Positions 11,206-21,762 of a stretch of DNA of 64,000 nucleotides are shown here, in pieces (within the stretch, counting starts at the first letter, position 1; every line of letters starts with the position of its first letter). The notes beneath the pieces were generated by a model. That model was not told the DNA's origin. It ran no database searches and saw only the letters and a list, made by a program, of their open reading frames with translations. The position numbers and the translations under genes were made by a program. The DNA is from Thereva unica. Taxonomy: Eukaryota; Arthropoda; Insecta; Diptera; Therevidae. The DNA lies in NCBI GenBank assembly GCA_949987705.1, contig OX465281.1:164686393-164750392 (forward strand). The letters are read 5' to 3'.

Positions 11206-11346
11206 CTTTAAATAAAAAAATTATTATGTGTGTGTGATTATGTGTGCACAGTCAGCGGTAGAAAAATGGTATAATGAGAAAGAGAACAAATCTGCAAAAA
11301 CTGATTTTGGATACATAAAATTTAAAGTTACATATGACAAATATGT

Positions 11347-11795
11347 ATTACTACGTTTATAAGCGGAGTTTCCCTCCGGATGGAAGTTTCGATCCGGAGT
11401 GAAATACCGCATATAAACCGGGAGTGAAAATCCAGAACTTGGATTTTCGCTCCTGAAGAAAAAGCTGGAGTGAAACTTCGATCCCGGTTTATGTTGTGCT
11501 TATAAACGCTGACTGGGAGTGAGATTTTTTTCCGAAAGGGGAAAACTTTGTAAAGAAGAAGCTGAGTGTTTTATTTTGCTACAATAGTTTTTTTCTTTGC
11601 TTATTGATATTTTTAAATAAATTAAATTAAACATTGGGTTTATATTTGTCTTTGCTATGATTTTGAATTTGAGCTTGGAGCTGTCATCTCAAACCAGAAA
11701 GTATTTTGGATTTACACTCCCATTGCTTATAAACGCATCGGGAGTTTTACTTTGGATTGAAGATCCGGGAGTGAAACTCCGCTTATAAACGTAGT
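11347..11795. mobile_element. MITE in Helitron 3' region (copy A)
   Basis: Ends ACTACGTTTATAAGCGGAGT and its inverse, flanked by ATATGT at 11341-11346 and 11796-11801. The empty site (ATATGTTACAA) is seen in the antisense 3'-end segments near 19425, 32635 and 41135, which proves insertion. The interior has several diverged copies of the TTATAAGCGG motif and no transposase. Copies at the same place occur at 28195-28643 and 44641-45089, so it was present before the Helitron copies split. Confidence 0.8.
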
Positions 11796-12393
11796 ATATG
11801 TTACAATTTTTTTTGAATTTCACGTTGAGCGCCACCTATCGGAAGAAGTATAATAGACACCTGGACATGTTGGTGTTAGTGAAACAGTATTAAAAAAAAT
11901 TGCAACTATTGGGCGCATAGTATAATCTCAAGAAAATAAGTCATATCGGCAGTGTGCTATAATAATTTTTTGGGAGGCAGGCGTCAGTTGCACTTTTAGT
12001 TAAACTAAACATTCAATGTTAAGAACAATATTATTACATCCTGAAAGGGAGAAAAATAAATAAAAGGATTATAATAATTTAAGATTTAAAAATGGGCTTT
12101 TGACGGTAATGGACAGTATACGTTTGGAGTCATGTGCTGAGAGAGTGTGACTTCAGACGAATGTTGTCCATTATCAGACATGTAATATAATGTAGAAAAA
12201 TTACATGTCTGACAATTGCCTAGCCCCTGGGGTCTCATCTGTAATGTCACTGACCCAGGCTTTATTTGTTTACCCAGATGCCAGCCCCTTCCCGGGTCTC
12301 ATATTACAGAATCCTCGACTTTTGTTACTTTGGACAACCTGTTTTAATTTTAGGATACTAATTTTGCAAATAATATAAACTTCAGTAAGTATG

Positions 12394-15300
12394 TTATTGT
12401 AACACATTTTTATAAACTACGTTTTTTGTTTTTCCATCCTTCGCTAAAATATAAAGATTTTGCGGGCTCGAAACTCGTGAGCACGCCACATAGAGCTGCC
12501 CATGGGAAAAACAGTTTTTTTCTAAATGTACACCTGCTACTTTAAGCGTCTGTCCTTGAGCTTTGTTTATAGTTATTGCAAATGCCGCTTTTAAAGGAAA
12601 CTGCACTCTTTTAAATTGAAATGGCAAATCGGTCGGAGTTATTGGAATACGGGGAATTAAAACACTTTCTCCTTTCGCCATTCCAGTCATAATTATAGCT
12701 TTTATAACATTGCGTCCCAAGTGAGTAATTTGTAGCCGTGTACCATTACATAGCCTTGGTGCGTCAAGATTTCTCATCAACAGGACCGGAACACCAATTT
12801 TCAGTCTCAACTTATGGGAAGGCACTCCTGATAATTCCAAAGAGTTGAGAAACTCTATAGGGTACGACGTTATTTGCTCAGTGTCCAAAACATTGTCTAC
12901 CGAGAGATACTCGGCAACATCCCCCTCCAGGTGTGACATCATTTGTTCGTTTATCTGCCCCACTATCTCATTTGTCGGCGCTAAGATTGCTCTTTCACAC
13001 AGCCAATCTCGATTGCCCATATTAATATGCAGATCGGGATAGACATTCTTTATTAGATCATCTGTGTTATCCACAATTTGACCGAATTCGCGGCTTAGTG
13101 TTATCATGCCGTTAGTGTCTGTTGCCATACGATCTTCTCCGATTTTTAGAAGAGCAGCTGCATATTGCCCTAAATGTGCGTCATTGTGCAGTTGTACTCG
13201 CATATTTGTAGTCAGACAAAACTTTTTTACGTGTACCCATAACATAGACGCTTTCAAACAGGCATTTATTTCATCTGCCGGTGTGCCCCTACTAATCACT
13301 GGCAGGGTCTGTCTAAAGTCACCAGCTAAAAGTACCACCATCTTTCCCATGATACTCTGGTTGCTCTTGATGTCTCTCATAGTGCGATCTAGTGCTTCGA
13401 TTGCTCTTTTATGGGACATCGTACATTCATCCCAAACCAACAGCTTACACTGGTGCAACATTCGTCCACGTTCACTGTTTTTACTAATGTTACAAACTGG
13501 CATTTCCTCATGAGATAAGTTTAATGGCAGTTTAAGAACTGAGTGCGCCGTTCGTCCTCCACTGAGCAGCGTAGCAGCTATTCCAGAAGAAGCTACTGCA
13601 ACAGCAACTCCTTTATTTTTCCGAATTTGAGCTAATAATAAATTTAAGAGGAAGGTTTTGCCAGTGCCTCCTGGGGCATCCAAAAAGAACAAACCACCTT
13701 CGCCACTTTCAACTTTTTGAATAATTTTATCGAAGACTAATCTTTGTTCTGGGTTCAAAAGTGGAACCGCCTCCGTTATTTGTCGATTTAAAGAAGCAGT
13801 ATCGTAATCTAGTTCTCTCATTAAATCACTACTAACTTCTCCAATTCTTTGTGGCCTGCTCATCCCAAAATCAGATAAATCTTTTCCAGTAATATTTATC
13901 ACTTGGTCTTCTACCTTTGTTAGGGCTTCATTATAAATTAAATCATTGTATGAAGCATTCGGATTATGTTCTTGTAATCTGTGTAAAATATCATCTGCCA
14001 TATCTTTCTTGTACTTTTCCCATAATTGTTGAGGGTTTGAAAGCCCACATGTCGCTATTAATATAACGAAAAGCTCTCTTAGCTTGGACGCTGATCTACA
14101 TTGTATAGCCTCTTCCAGAGTTACATCCCAATGATTGTCATTCTCTAACAACCCTCTTGCCTCACATGCCTCTCGAAATGTCGAATATTCCTGATTATTT
14201 AGCTTTTTGAGATCTTTGAAAGAGGTTGGCCCACGCACATGGTGTAAAAGCATTCTCAAACAAAAACATTCCATGTTATTAACATGGACCGTGTAAACTC
14301 GACCTAAGGCATCTCCAGATTTGACACCAGGCCAATTCTGAACAGGAGCTCCTTGAATTCGGCGTTTCCATTCTCTTCTTGCTGTGTTCCAAGTATAATA
14401 CCTCGGTACCTCAACATACAGAAGAGTTTTTGCAAATTCATCTTTTGTACAGAGATTAAAAAAAGCGGTGAGTGTCGTTTTTGGAGGAGAATATAGTCGC
14501 TCTTGGAAATTATTTTCAGTAAAATAAACACGTTCGCCATTTTCTAAGTGCACACTGAGGTGTATGACGGTGGGGTGCCTTTCGTGTAATGGAAACCCTA
14601 ACAGGCGCCACACGGCTTCGTTGCTGCTGATATAACGACCAGACTGATATGTTTGGACTTCATCTACGGGATTAGCGAGATCTGTGTTTCTGAAATTGAA
14701 AATAGCTTGGTCGCTACCCTTATTAATATATTTGCAGATATATTTGATAGCGCGTACTGAACTGCAAGCCTCTACATTTATATGGGCGTTAAACATTTTT
14801 GATAAAATAGGCGAATAAGGGACCACCCAACCATTATCTACAGTAACGTAACTACCATTTTTGAGTTTAACAGATGTCGTTCGACCTCCGTCTGCTGGCG
14901 CTCTTCTACGATACAGGGGATATCCGTTGTCGCTGTGGACAGTCTCTTTAATAAGCTTGCGAGGGAATTTTTTGGTGCATTTCCTATCCTTCATGCAAGG
15001 GCATTGGGGATTTTCAGAACCGCAAGGACCATGAATCATATTTTTTACAATAATTTCATGGAGTGTCTTGTCACTGTTAGGATCCGGTATTTCAGCGCTG
15101 ATGATTTTATCTATTTGATTGGGTCTCAATTTTTCTTTTAACCACACTAAAATATGCACGTGTGGTAGGCCGCGCTTTTGCCATTCTATCGAATACATGA
15201 AGCACAATACTTCTCCAAATATTTTTCCTTTAGTAATAACAGTGATAAGCTTTTTAACTTTCAATCTAAAAACTCTTGCAACAACATCATGTCTATCTAT

Positions 15301-17823
15301 CGCGCTTTGTCCCGGCAGCAGTTCATCAACTATTTCAGGCCAACTTGGGTTACATGTGAAAGTAACAAATAAATCAGGGCGACCATATGTACGCACATAG
15401 GCAAACGCGTCCTGTGTATATTCGTGTAAATACCGGGGGCTATTTACAAATGAAGACGGTAAAATAACCATTTTCCCTAAATTATTAGGACTAACATTAG
15501 CGTCATTTCTGACAGCATCTTGAAGGTGGATGTAGTTCTCCGCTCTTAATTTGCTTTGATTCAATGATATGTATCGTAATCGTTCGCTTTCAACTTTTAC
15601 ATACATATCAACATAAAACTGATTAGCCAGTTGTCTGCATCTTGATATTATATTAAAATCATTTTCTCGAATCATGATTTTGTAGGCATAAAAATCCATG
15701 CATGATACTTTTTTATTGGCTAAGTGCAATCCTGTTACAGGATTGACTTGTGGTATTTGAAAGTGATATCCCTCTTGTCCCTTGCTAAACATTAGCGGAT
15801 ATTGTAAGGCATCGTAAAATTTATGTGTGTCCGGTATCCTAGTTAGTGAGTCATTTCGGGCGTGTAAAATGATATCACGGGAAGCAAACTGTTCGCCAGA
15901 GACCAGGGCTGCGACTTCGTTGATTAATGGTACATTATACCGTCTTTCATGTTCCGCACTTGGCGTACGGTCAGGGTGCATAACTAACTTGTATTCCTCT
16001 CCCGGAATTCTTTCTAAAGCTGTTTTAAAAGTGTTAATGAGACTGTTATGATCGTGCAACATTCTCTGAATTTTAAGAACGGTATCCCTATCAACCCCTT
16101 GAATATTTTGACACCTGCGGTCAGCTTCGCTATTTTCATCTCCCATGAAATAAATCTGTAAAAATTTTGGCTGATCATCTACAGGTAGTAAAGAGCCAAT
16201 CCTGTGATAAATTTGACCTTGGATTGTAAATGTGGTTGAAAACCCAGGCATAACAACCTCTTTGTCTACACCAAATGACGTCATTCGGAAGCAGCAATTA
16301 TATTTCCTAATTCTGTTCAAAAAACGACGTGATTCATTGCTACCGTACAAAAGCAAAGATTTTAGGGGTTCTTCTGGCTCACCAAGTGATGGAAGTGAAA
16401 CTTTACCACCAGAACAACACATACCGGGTGTTTCTTCTTTCCACTTTAATGCTTCACAATGTCTACACTTTTTATCCATTCGCCCTATCAGTACTAATCG
16501 ATGGTTAGCAAAGTCGATTAAAGGGTCATAATCAAAAGCAGCATTTTGAAACGCCTCCCATGTACTACGTGTAAATGCACGCCTTCTGTGTGACTGCCGT
16601 TCAGCATTTAAAACACGACGTCTTTGAGAATCTTCATGGGTCTCTGTAGTTATCAGTGACGCGTGACGCTCAGCATCTAAAATCCGACGTGCCCGAGTTT
16701 GCGCTAATGTCTCAGCAGCTCTTTGAGCAACGTGACGTCCGGCATCTAAAATCTGACGGGCCTGAGTTTCTTCTAAAGTCTCTACGGCTCTAAGAGATGC
16801 GTGACGCTCGGCATCTAAAAGCTGGCGGGCTTGAGTCTCTTCCAAAGTCTCCGCGGCTCTAAGAGATGCGTGGCGCTCGGCATCTAAAAGCTGGCGGGCT
16901 TGAATCTCTTCCAAACTCTCCGCGGCTCTAAGAGATGCGTGACGCTCGGCATCTAAAAGTTGACGGGCTTGAGTGTCTTCCAAAGTCTCCGCGGCTCTAA
17001 GAGATCCGTGACGCTCAGAATCTAAAAGCTGACGGGCCTGAGTCTCCTCTGAAATCTCCGCGGCTCTAAGAGATGCGTGGCGCTTGGCATCTAAAATCTG
17101 ACGGGCCTGAGTATCTTCTAAAGGCTCCACGGCTCTAAGAGATGCGTGACGCTCGGCATCTAAAAGCTGGCGGGCTTGAGCCTCTTCCAAAGTCTCCGCG
17201 GCTCTAAGAGATGCGTGGCGCTCGGCATCTAAAAGCTGGCGGGCTTGAGTCTCTTCCAAACTCTCCGCGGCTCTAAGAGATGCGTGACGCTCGGCATCTA
17301 AAAGATGACGGGCTTGAGTGTCTTCCAAAGTCTCCGCGGCTCTAAGAGATCCGTGACGCTCAGAATCTAAAAGCTGACGGGCCTGAGTCTCCTCTGAAGT
17401 CTCCGCGGCTCTAAGAGATGCGTGGCGCTTGGCATCTAAAATCAGACGGGCCTGAGTCTCTTCTAAAGTCTCCACGGCTCTAAGAGATGCGTGACGCTCG
17501 GCATCTAAAAGCTGACGGGCTTGAGTCTCTTTCAAAGTCTCCGTGGCTCTAATAGATGCGTGGCGCTCAGAATCTAAAAGCTGGCGGGCCCGAGTCTCTT
17601 CTGAAGTCTCCGCGGCTCTAAGAGATGCGTGACGCTCAGAATCTAAAAGCTGACGGGCCCGAGTCTCTTCTGAAGTCTCCGCGGCTCTAAGACATTCATG
17701 ACGCTCGGCATCTAAAGTCAAGCGGATTTGAGTTTGCTCCTCAGATTCTTGGCTTCTAGCAACTTTCGCAGAGCGAGCTCTGCTAGAACTACGCGCTAGA
17801 TTAGATTTGCGTTTTCGAGGCAT
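12394..17823 (-). CDS. Helitron Rep-helicase protein, 1809 aa, intact
   Basis: This protein would nick, unwind and roll out one Helitron strand in the nucleus. Residues 1-47 are basic. Residues 48-392 are fifteen 23-residue repeats (AETLEETQARQLLDAERHAS type, probably helical). A Cys cluster lies near 453-471 (CRHC, then MCC). The Helitron-like N-terminal/Rep region keeps FVTFTCNP (about 820-826), the metal-binding HVH (about 888-890) and the catalytic YICKY pair (Tyr 1028 and 1032). The Pif1-type helicase has GGTGKT (about 1385-1390), VWDE (about 1463-1466), GDFRQ (about 1501) and VACSRV near the C-terminus. There are no stops or frameshifts, so it could be active. ATG 17823 begins a continuous frame with an AT-rich leader upstream. 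Confidence 0.95.
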   Translation of the reverse strand: MPRKRKSNLARSSSRARSAKVARSQESEEQTQIRLTLDAERHECLRAAETSEETRARQLLDSERHASLRAAETSEETRARQLLDSERHASIRATETLKETQARQLLDAERHASLRAVETLEETQARLILDAKRHASLRAAETSEETQARQLLDSERHGSLRAAETLEDTQARHLLDAERHASLRAAESLEETQARQLLDAERHASLRAAETLEEAQARQLLDAERHASLRAVEPLEDTQARQILDAKRHASLRAAEISEETQARQLLDSERHGSLRAAETLEDTQARQLLDAERHASLRAAESLEEIQARQLLDAERHASLRAAETLEETQARQLLDAERHASLRAVETLEETQARQILDAGRHVAQRAAETLAQTRARRILDAERHASLITTETHEDSQRRRVLNAERQSHRRRAFTRSTWEAFQNAAFDYDPLIDFANHRLVLIGRMDKKCRHCEALKWKEETPGMCCSGGKVSLPSLGEPEEPLKSLLLYGSNESRRFLNRIRKYNCCFRMTSFGVDKEVVMPGFSTTFTIQGQIYHRIGSLLPVDDQPKFLQIYFMGDENSEADRRCQNIQGVDRDTVLKIQRMLHDHNSLINTFKTALERIPGEEYKLVMHPDRTPSAEHERRYNVPLINEVAALVSGEQFASRDIILHARNDSLTRIPDTHKFYDALQYPLMFSKGQEGYHFQIPQVNPVTGLHLANKKVSCMDFYAYKIMIRENDFNIISRCRQLANQFYVDMYVKVESERLRYISLNQSKLRAENYIHLQDAVRNDANVSPNNLGKMVILPSSFVNSPRYLHEYTQDAFAYVRTYGRPDLFVTFTCNPSWPEIVDELLPGQSAIDRHDVVARVFRLKVKKLITVITKGKIFGEVLCFMYSIEWQKRGLPHVHILVWLKEKLRPNQIDKIISAEIPDPNSDKTLHEIIVKNMIHGPCGSENPQCPCMKDRKCTKKFPRKLIKETVHSDNGYPLYRRRAPADGGRTTSVKLKNGSYVTVDNGWVVPYSPILSKMFNAHINVEACSSVRAIKYICKYINKGSDQAIFNFRNTDLANPVDEVQTYQSGRYISSNEAVWRLLGFPLHERHPTVIHLSVHLENGERVYFTENNFQERLYSPPKTTLTAFFNLCTKDEFAKTLLYVEVPRYYTWNTARREWKRRIQGAPVQNWPGVKSGDALGRVYTVHVNNMECFCLRMLLHHVRGPTSFKDLKKLNNQEYSTFREACEARGLLENDNHWDVTLEEAIQCRSASKLRELFVILIATCGLSNPQQLWEKYKKDMADDILHRLQEHNPNASYNDLIYNEALTKVEDQVINITGKDLSDFGMSRPQRIGEVSSDLMRELDYDTASLNRQITEAVPLLNPEQRLVFDKIIQKVESGEGGLFFLDAPGGTGKTFLLNLLLAQIRKNKGVAVAVASSGIAATLLSGGRTAHSVLKLPLNLSHEEMPVCNISKNSERGRMLHQCKLLVWDECTMSHKRAIEALDRTMRDIKSNQSIMGKMVVLLAGDFRQTLPVISRGTPADEINACLKASMLWVHVKKFCLTTNMRVQLHNDAHLGQYAAALLKIGEDRMATDTNGMITLSREFGQIVDNTDDLIKNVYPDLHINMGNRDWLCERAILAPTNEIVGQINEQMMSHLEGDVAEYLSVDNVLDTEQITSYPIEFLNSLELSGVPSHKLRLKIGVPVLLMRNLDAPRLCNGTRLQITHLGRNVIKAIIMTGMAKGESVLIPRIPITPTDLPFQFKRVQFPLKAAFAITINKAQGQTLKVAGVHLEKNCFSHGQLYVACSRVSSPQNLYILAKDGKTKNVVYKNVLQ
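16648..17682 (-). repeat. Fifteen 69-bp coding repeats in the Helitron gene
   Basis: Each 69-bp unit encodes 23 residues with the core ARQLLDAERHASLRA. Units differ at a few positions, and some larger blocks recur in the same order (units 5-8 resemble 10-13), which points to past block duplication. The array length varies between copies: the copy at 42736 lacks exactly seven units. A diverged half unit flanks each side. Confidence 0.9.
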
Positions 17824-18955
17824 ATCAGAAAATTAAATAAAACGTAGAAAAAATAAAAGTATTCAAAATACCTACCAAAAAACGGAACGAAGTTTATATT
17901 AAACAAAACTAATGTATTTTACCTAAGAATATTAAAACGGCACCAACTACTGTAAAGAAGTAGATAAATATCTACCAAAAGATCAGATTAACAAAAAAAC
18001 GGAATAACACTAAAAAAAGCACAAACTCCTCTAAACCATTTGTAAAATATCTTTAGTTATTACTTTTGCAATAAACAAAACCGAATATCATTAAAAAATC
18101 ACAAACTCCTTTGAACCACTTAAATCAATATCTTTAGTTAATAACTTTGCACTAAAAAACGGAATAACACTAAAAAAAGCACCAACTCCTCTAAACCACT
18201 TAAAAAATATCTTTAGTTAAAACTTTTTCAATAAACAAAACCGAATATCATTAAAAAAATCACAACCTCCTCTAAAGCCAATTAAAAAAATCTGCCAAAA
18301 GATCAGACTAACTTTAAAATTAAAATAACCGAAGAAAATAAACGCCGCCTACTAAGCAAATTTTTGAACATGTTAGGATTTAACGAACTTCACAATCGAA
18401 GAAAATAAACGTCGCCTACTAAGCATAGATAAATTTTTGAACATTTTAGGATTTAACGAACTTTCGTTAAGTTTGTTCGTCCATTTACGTTAGTTAAATT
18501 AACTGAGGTAGGCAGGTTAACAACGGCATAAACAGCTATTTATTTAGAGCCGTTAGTTAACTTAGTTCTGCTTTTTGGCTTAGCTTAAATGTAGCACAGC
18601 TCAATACTGTCAAAATGGATTGAAGTTTGCTTGTAAATAATTATGTAAATTTTTGTTGTAAGCAAACAATTAAGAAGATATAATTTTTTTATTAATTTTT
18701 TAACTTTTTATTAATTGCAGAATGAGAAATGTAATTATTTTTGCTTGTTTTTAGTTGTAAAATGTGAACTATCAAATGGCATGCTAGAAATGGTGCTATT
18801 TTAACAGCGCTAGTTTAACAGAGTTAAAGTAACTCGGGCCTAAATGCACTCAATGACGTTGTGCCGCCGTGCTACCATTTCGAGTTTCACAAATTTTCAA
18901 CCCTCATTTCATTAGTGGTTAAATTTCGAGAAATGCTGAAAAATTTCTCACATAA
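17824..18955 (-). repeat. AT-rich Helitron leader with about 87-bp repeats
   Basis: Between about 17985 and 18300 four diverged units alternate AAACGGAATAACACTAAAAA or AAACCGAATATCATTAAAAA with CTCCTCTAAACCA and ATATCTTTAGTTA. From 18330 to 18430 the phrase GAAGAAAATAAACGYCGCC with TACTAAGCA occurs twice. No ORF is present. This leader lies directly upstream of the Rep-helicase ATG and is repeated at 31032-32160 and 41605-42735. Confidence 0.7.
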
Positions 18956-19633
18956 AGCCTGGGTCAGTGACATTACAGATGAGACCACAGGGGCTAGGCA
19001 ATTGTCAGACATGTAATTTTTCTACATTATATTACATGTCTGATAATGGACAATATTCGTGTGAAGTCACACTCTCTCAGCACATGACTTCCTCCAAACG
19101 TATACTGTCCATTACCGTCAAAAGCCCATTTTTAAATCTTAAATTATTATAATCCTTTTATTTATTTTTCTCCCTTTCAGGATGTAATAATATTGTTCTT
19201 AACATTGAATGTTTAGTTTAACTAAAAGTGCAACTGACGCCCGCCTCCCAAAAAATTATTATAGCACACTGCCGATATGACTTATTTTCTTGAGATTATA
19301 CTATGCGCCTAATAGTTGCAATTTATTTTTTAACACTGTTTCACTAACACCAACATGTCCAGGTGTCTATTATACTGCTTCCGATAGGTGGCGCTCAACG
19401 TGAAATTCAAAAAAAGTTGTAACATATTTGTCATAGGAAACTTTAAATTTTATGTATCCAAAATCAGTTTTTGCAGATTTGTTCTCTTTCTCATTATACC
19501 ATTCTTCTACCGCTGACACACACACACGCACACACGCACACACACACACACGCACACACACACACACGCACACACACACACACACATAATAATTTTTTAT
19601 TTAAGCTTTACAACGCACGCGGGTTTTTGCTAG
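18956..19633 (+). mobile_element. Antisense Helitron 3'-end segment inside the 5' leader (copy A)
   Basis: This 0.68-kb segment matches the Helitron's own 3' region (from AAAGCCTGGGTCAGTGACAT to CTAG at 19630-19633) but is inverted relative to the host Helitron and lacks the 449-bp MITE. Its terminal hairpin is damaged: GCTTTACAACGC replaces the perfect palindrome GCGTTGCAACGC. No matching TC 5' end in this orientation was found, so it is a truncated or captured end. The same segment occurs in copies D (32163-32840) and E (40928-41605). Confidence 0.75.
19516..19587. repeat. CA/CGCA microsatellite
   Basis: A run of CA dinucleotides with interspersed CGCA. It is longer than the corresponding tract in the functional 3' ends, where it is interrupted. 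It creates a spurious 71-residue ORF rich in VC dipeptides at 19370-19585. Confidence 0.9.
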
Positions 19634-19699
19634 TTTATGCTATATAGTTTTTATACCAAGTTCTAAGAAAAGCTGTTGAAATAAATAACTTCTCATACA

Positions 19700-20300
19700 A
19701 CTGTTTCCACCGTGTTCCCCTTAGGGGTTGAATTCCGAAAAATCCATGACGCCGTGTTTCATTATTAGTGGTGTATAGTATTTATACAAAGTTCGAACAA
19801 AATGTAACTACAGAAAAAATTCCCCCATACAACCTATTCAACCCCAACGCCCCCTTTAGGTTATGAGTTTAAAAAAAAGTGGATGTCCACTGTCAAAATT
19901 TCAGAACTTTAGCCCCCTGAGGGGATGAATTTTGAAAAAACTCTTCTTAGTAAATGTCCACGTCATTATAGGGATGTATTGTAAAAATTTCAGCCCTTTA
20001 ACTGCATCGGTTTGGGTTCACCCGTTTCACCCCTTAGGGGATGAATTTCGAAAAATCGGTTCTTAGTGAACGTGCATTTCATTATAGGAATGCACTGCCA
20101 AAATTTCAACCCTTCAGCTCCAGCTGTTTGGGTTAACCCCATTTTACTCCCTTAGGGGATGAATTTCGAAAAATCGCTTCTTACTGAAGGTCCACGTCAT
20201 TATAGGGATGTAATGACAAAAGTTCAACCCTTTAGCTCCAGCGGTTTGGGTTAACCTCATTTCACCCCTTTAGGGGATGAATTTCGAAAAATCGCTTCTT
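19700..20300 (-). repeat. Proximal 118-bp satellite units of Helitron copy A
   Basis: Diverged units with the marks CATTATAGGGATG, TTCAACCCTT, CCCCTTAGGGGATGAATTTC and AAATCGCTTCTTA. They are more variable than the units beyond the MITE. Copies D (about 33030-33509) and E (about 40259-40740) have the same block. Confidence 0.75.
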
Positions 20301-21330
20301 ATAACGTCATCGATTTGGCAGCTGTAGCTTCGAGTGCGAGCACATTTCATCTGGAGCAGAGCAAAAGTAGCTCGCTCCAAAACAAATTCGCTCTAACATA
20401 GAATTGCTCTGATTCAATTTCGCTTGCTCTTCGATTGAATTTTGCTCCCTTCAAGATTTGTTTTGATTAANNNNNNNNNNNNNNNNNNNNNNNNNNNNNN
20501 NNNNNNNNNNNNNNNNNNNNNNNNNNNNNNNNNNNNNNNNNNNNNNNNNNNNNNNNNNNNNNNNNNNNNNNNNNNNNNNNNNNNNNNNNNNNNNNNNNNN
20601 NNNNNNNNNNNNNNNNNNNNNNNNNNNNNNNNNNNNNNNNNNNNNNNNNNNNNNNNNNNNNNNNNNNNNNAGAAAAAATTCCCCATACAACCTATTCAAC
20701 CCCAACGCCCCCTTTAGGTTATGAGTTTAAAAAAAAGTGGATGTCCACTGTCAAAATTTCAGAACTTTAGCCCCCTGAGGGGATGAATTTTGAAAAAACT
20801 CTTCTTAGTAAATGTCCACGTCATTATAGGGATGTATTGTAAAAATTTCAGCCCTTTAACTGCATCGGTTTGGGTTCACCCGTTTCACCCCTTAGGGGAT
20901 GAATTTCGAAAAATCGGTTCTTAGTGAACGTGCATTTCATTATAGGAATGCACTGCCAAAATTTCAACCCTTCAGCTCCAGCTGTTTGGGTTAACCCCAT
21001 TTTACTCCCTTAGGGGATGAATTTCGAAAAATCGCTTCTTACTGAAGGTCCACGTCATTATAGGGATGTAATGACAAAAGTTCAACCCTTTAGCTCCAGC
21101 GGTTTGGGTTAACCTCATTTCACCCCTTTAGGGGATGAATTTCGAAAAATCGCTTCTTATAACGTCATCGATTTGGCAGCTGTAGCTTCGAGTGCGAGCA
21201 CATTTCATCTGGAGCAGAGCAAAAGTAGCTCGCTCCAAAACAAATTCGCTCTAACATAGAATTGCTCTGATTCAATTTCGCTTGCTCTTCGATTGAATTT
21301 TGCTCCCTTCAAGATTTGTTTTGATTAACA
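19814..21330. other. Assembly gap (20471-20670) with duplicated flanks
   Basis: Exactly 200 N lie at 20471-20670. The 657 bases before the gap (19814-20470, starting AGAAAAAATTCCCCC and ending GTTTTGATTAA) are repeated directly after it from 20671, with only a missing C near the start. Copies D and E have this segment once and no gap. The gap is therefore best read as two overlapping contig ends that were not merged, not as missing or tandemly duplicated DNA. Confidence 0.9.
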
Positions 21331-21762
21331 TTTACACATTTTTGTTTCTGAAAATTTTGTTCTTGAAAAATTTACAATTTTGCTTTAATTTCTTTGGTAT
21401 TTGAAATAACTGTACATATCCCGCGTCGACATCTAATGATTATTCTTAAGATTTTTCGACCATTAATAATTTTGTTGAATTATTATTATAAATTTTTTTT
21501 TATTTATTAAATCTTCAAACTATGAATAACTTTTTAAATTTTAGAGCACTTTTCAAATCAGTCGAAATGATACAGATCTAAAAACTTGATCTTTCTGATC
21601 TTTGGTAGAGCACTTTTGGGCAAATCGATGACAAAATCTTGGTTTGCTCTTAGAGCGAGTGACAAATCGATGACACAGCCCTGAGAGGGAGCGTCAAATC
21701 GATGATGCAATTTGCTCTAAAAGCACTTTTCGAGCAAAAAGGGCAGCAAATCGATGACGCTG
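20302..21762. mobile_element. MITE with AAATCGATGAC motifs in Helitron satellite (copy A)
   Basis: The left end CGTCATCGATTTG is mirrored by CAAATCGATGACG at the right. AAATCGATGA recurs at least four times near the right end, in the manner of subterminal transposase-binding sites. The surrounding satellite phase (CGCTTCTTA then GTGAATGTCC) is restored if the element is removed, with a possible TTA target duplication. The true size is about 604 bp (see 33510-34113). Here it is inflated by the gap and duplicated flank. No ORF of its own. Confidence 0.65.

Noticed and set aside
19370..19585. 71-residue ORF rich in Val-Cys dipeptides (also at 32579-32794 and 40974-41189)
   Set aside because: It is the translation of a CA/CGCA microsatellite and its flank, not a gene.
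20414..20717. ORFs of 84-91 codons across the N-gap
   Set aside because: They consist almost entirely of undetermined residues from the 200 N.
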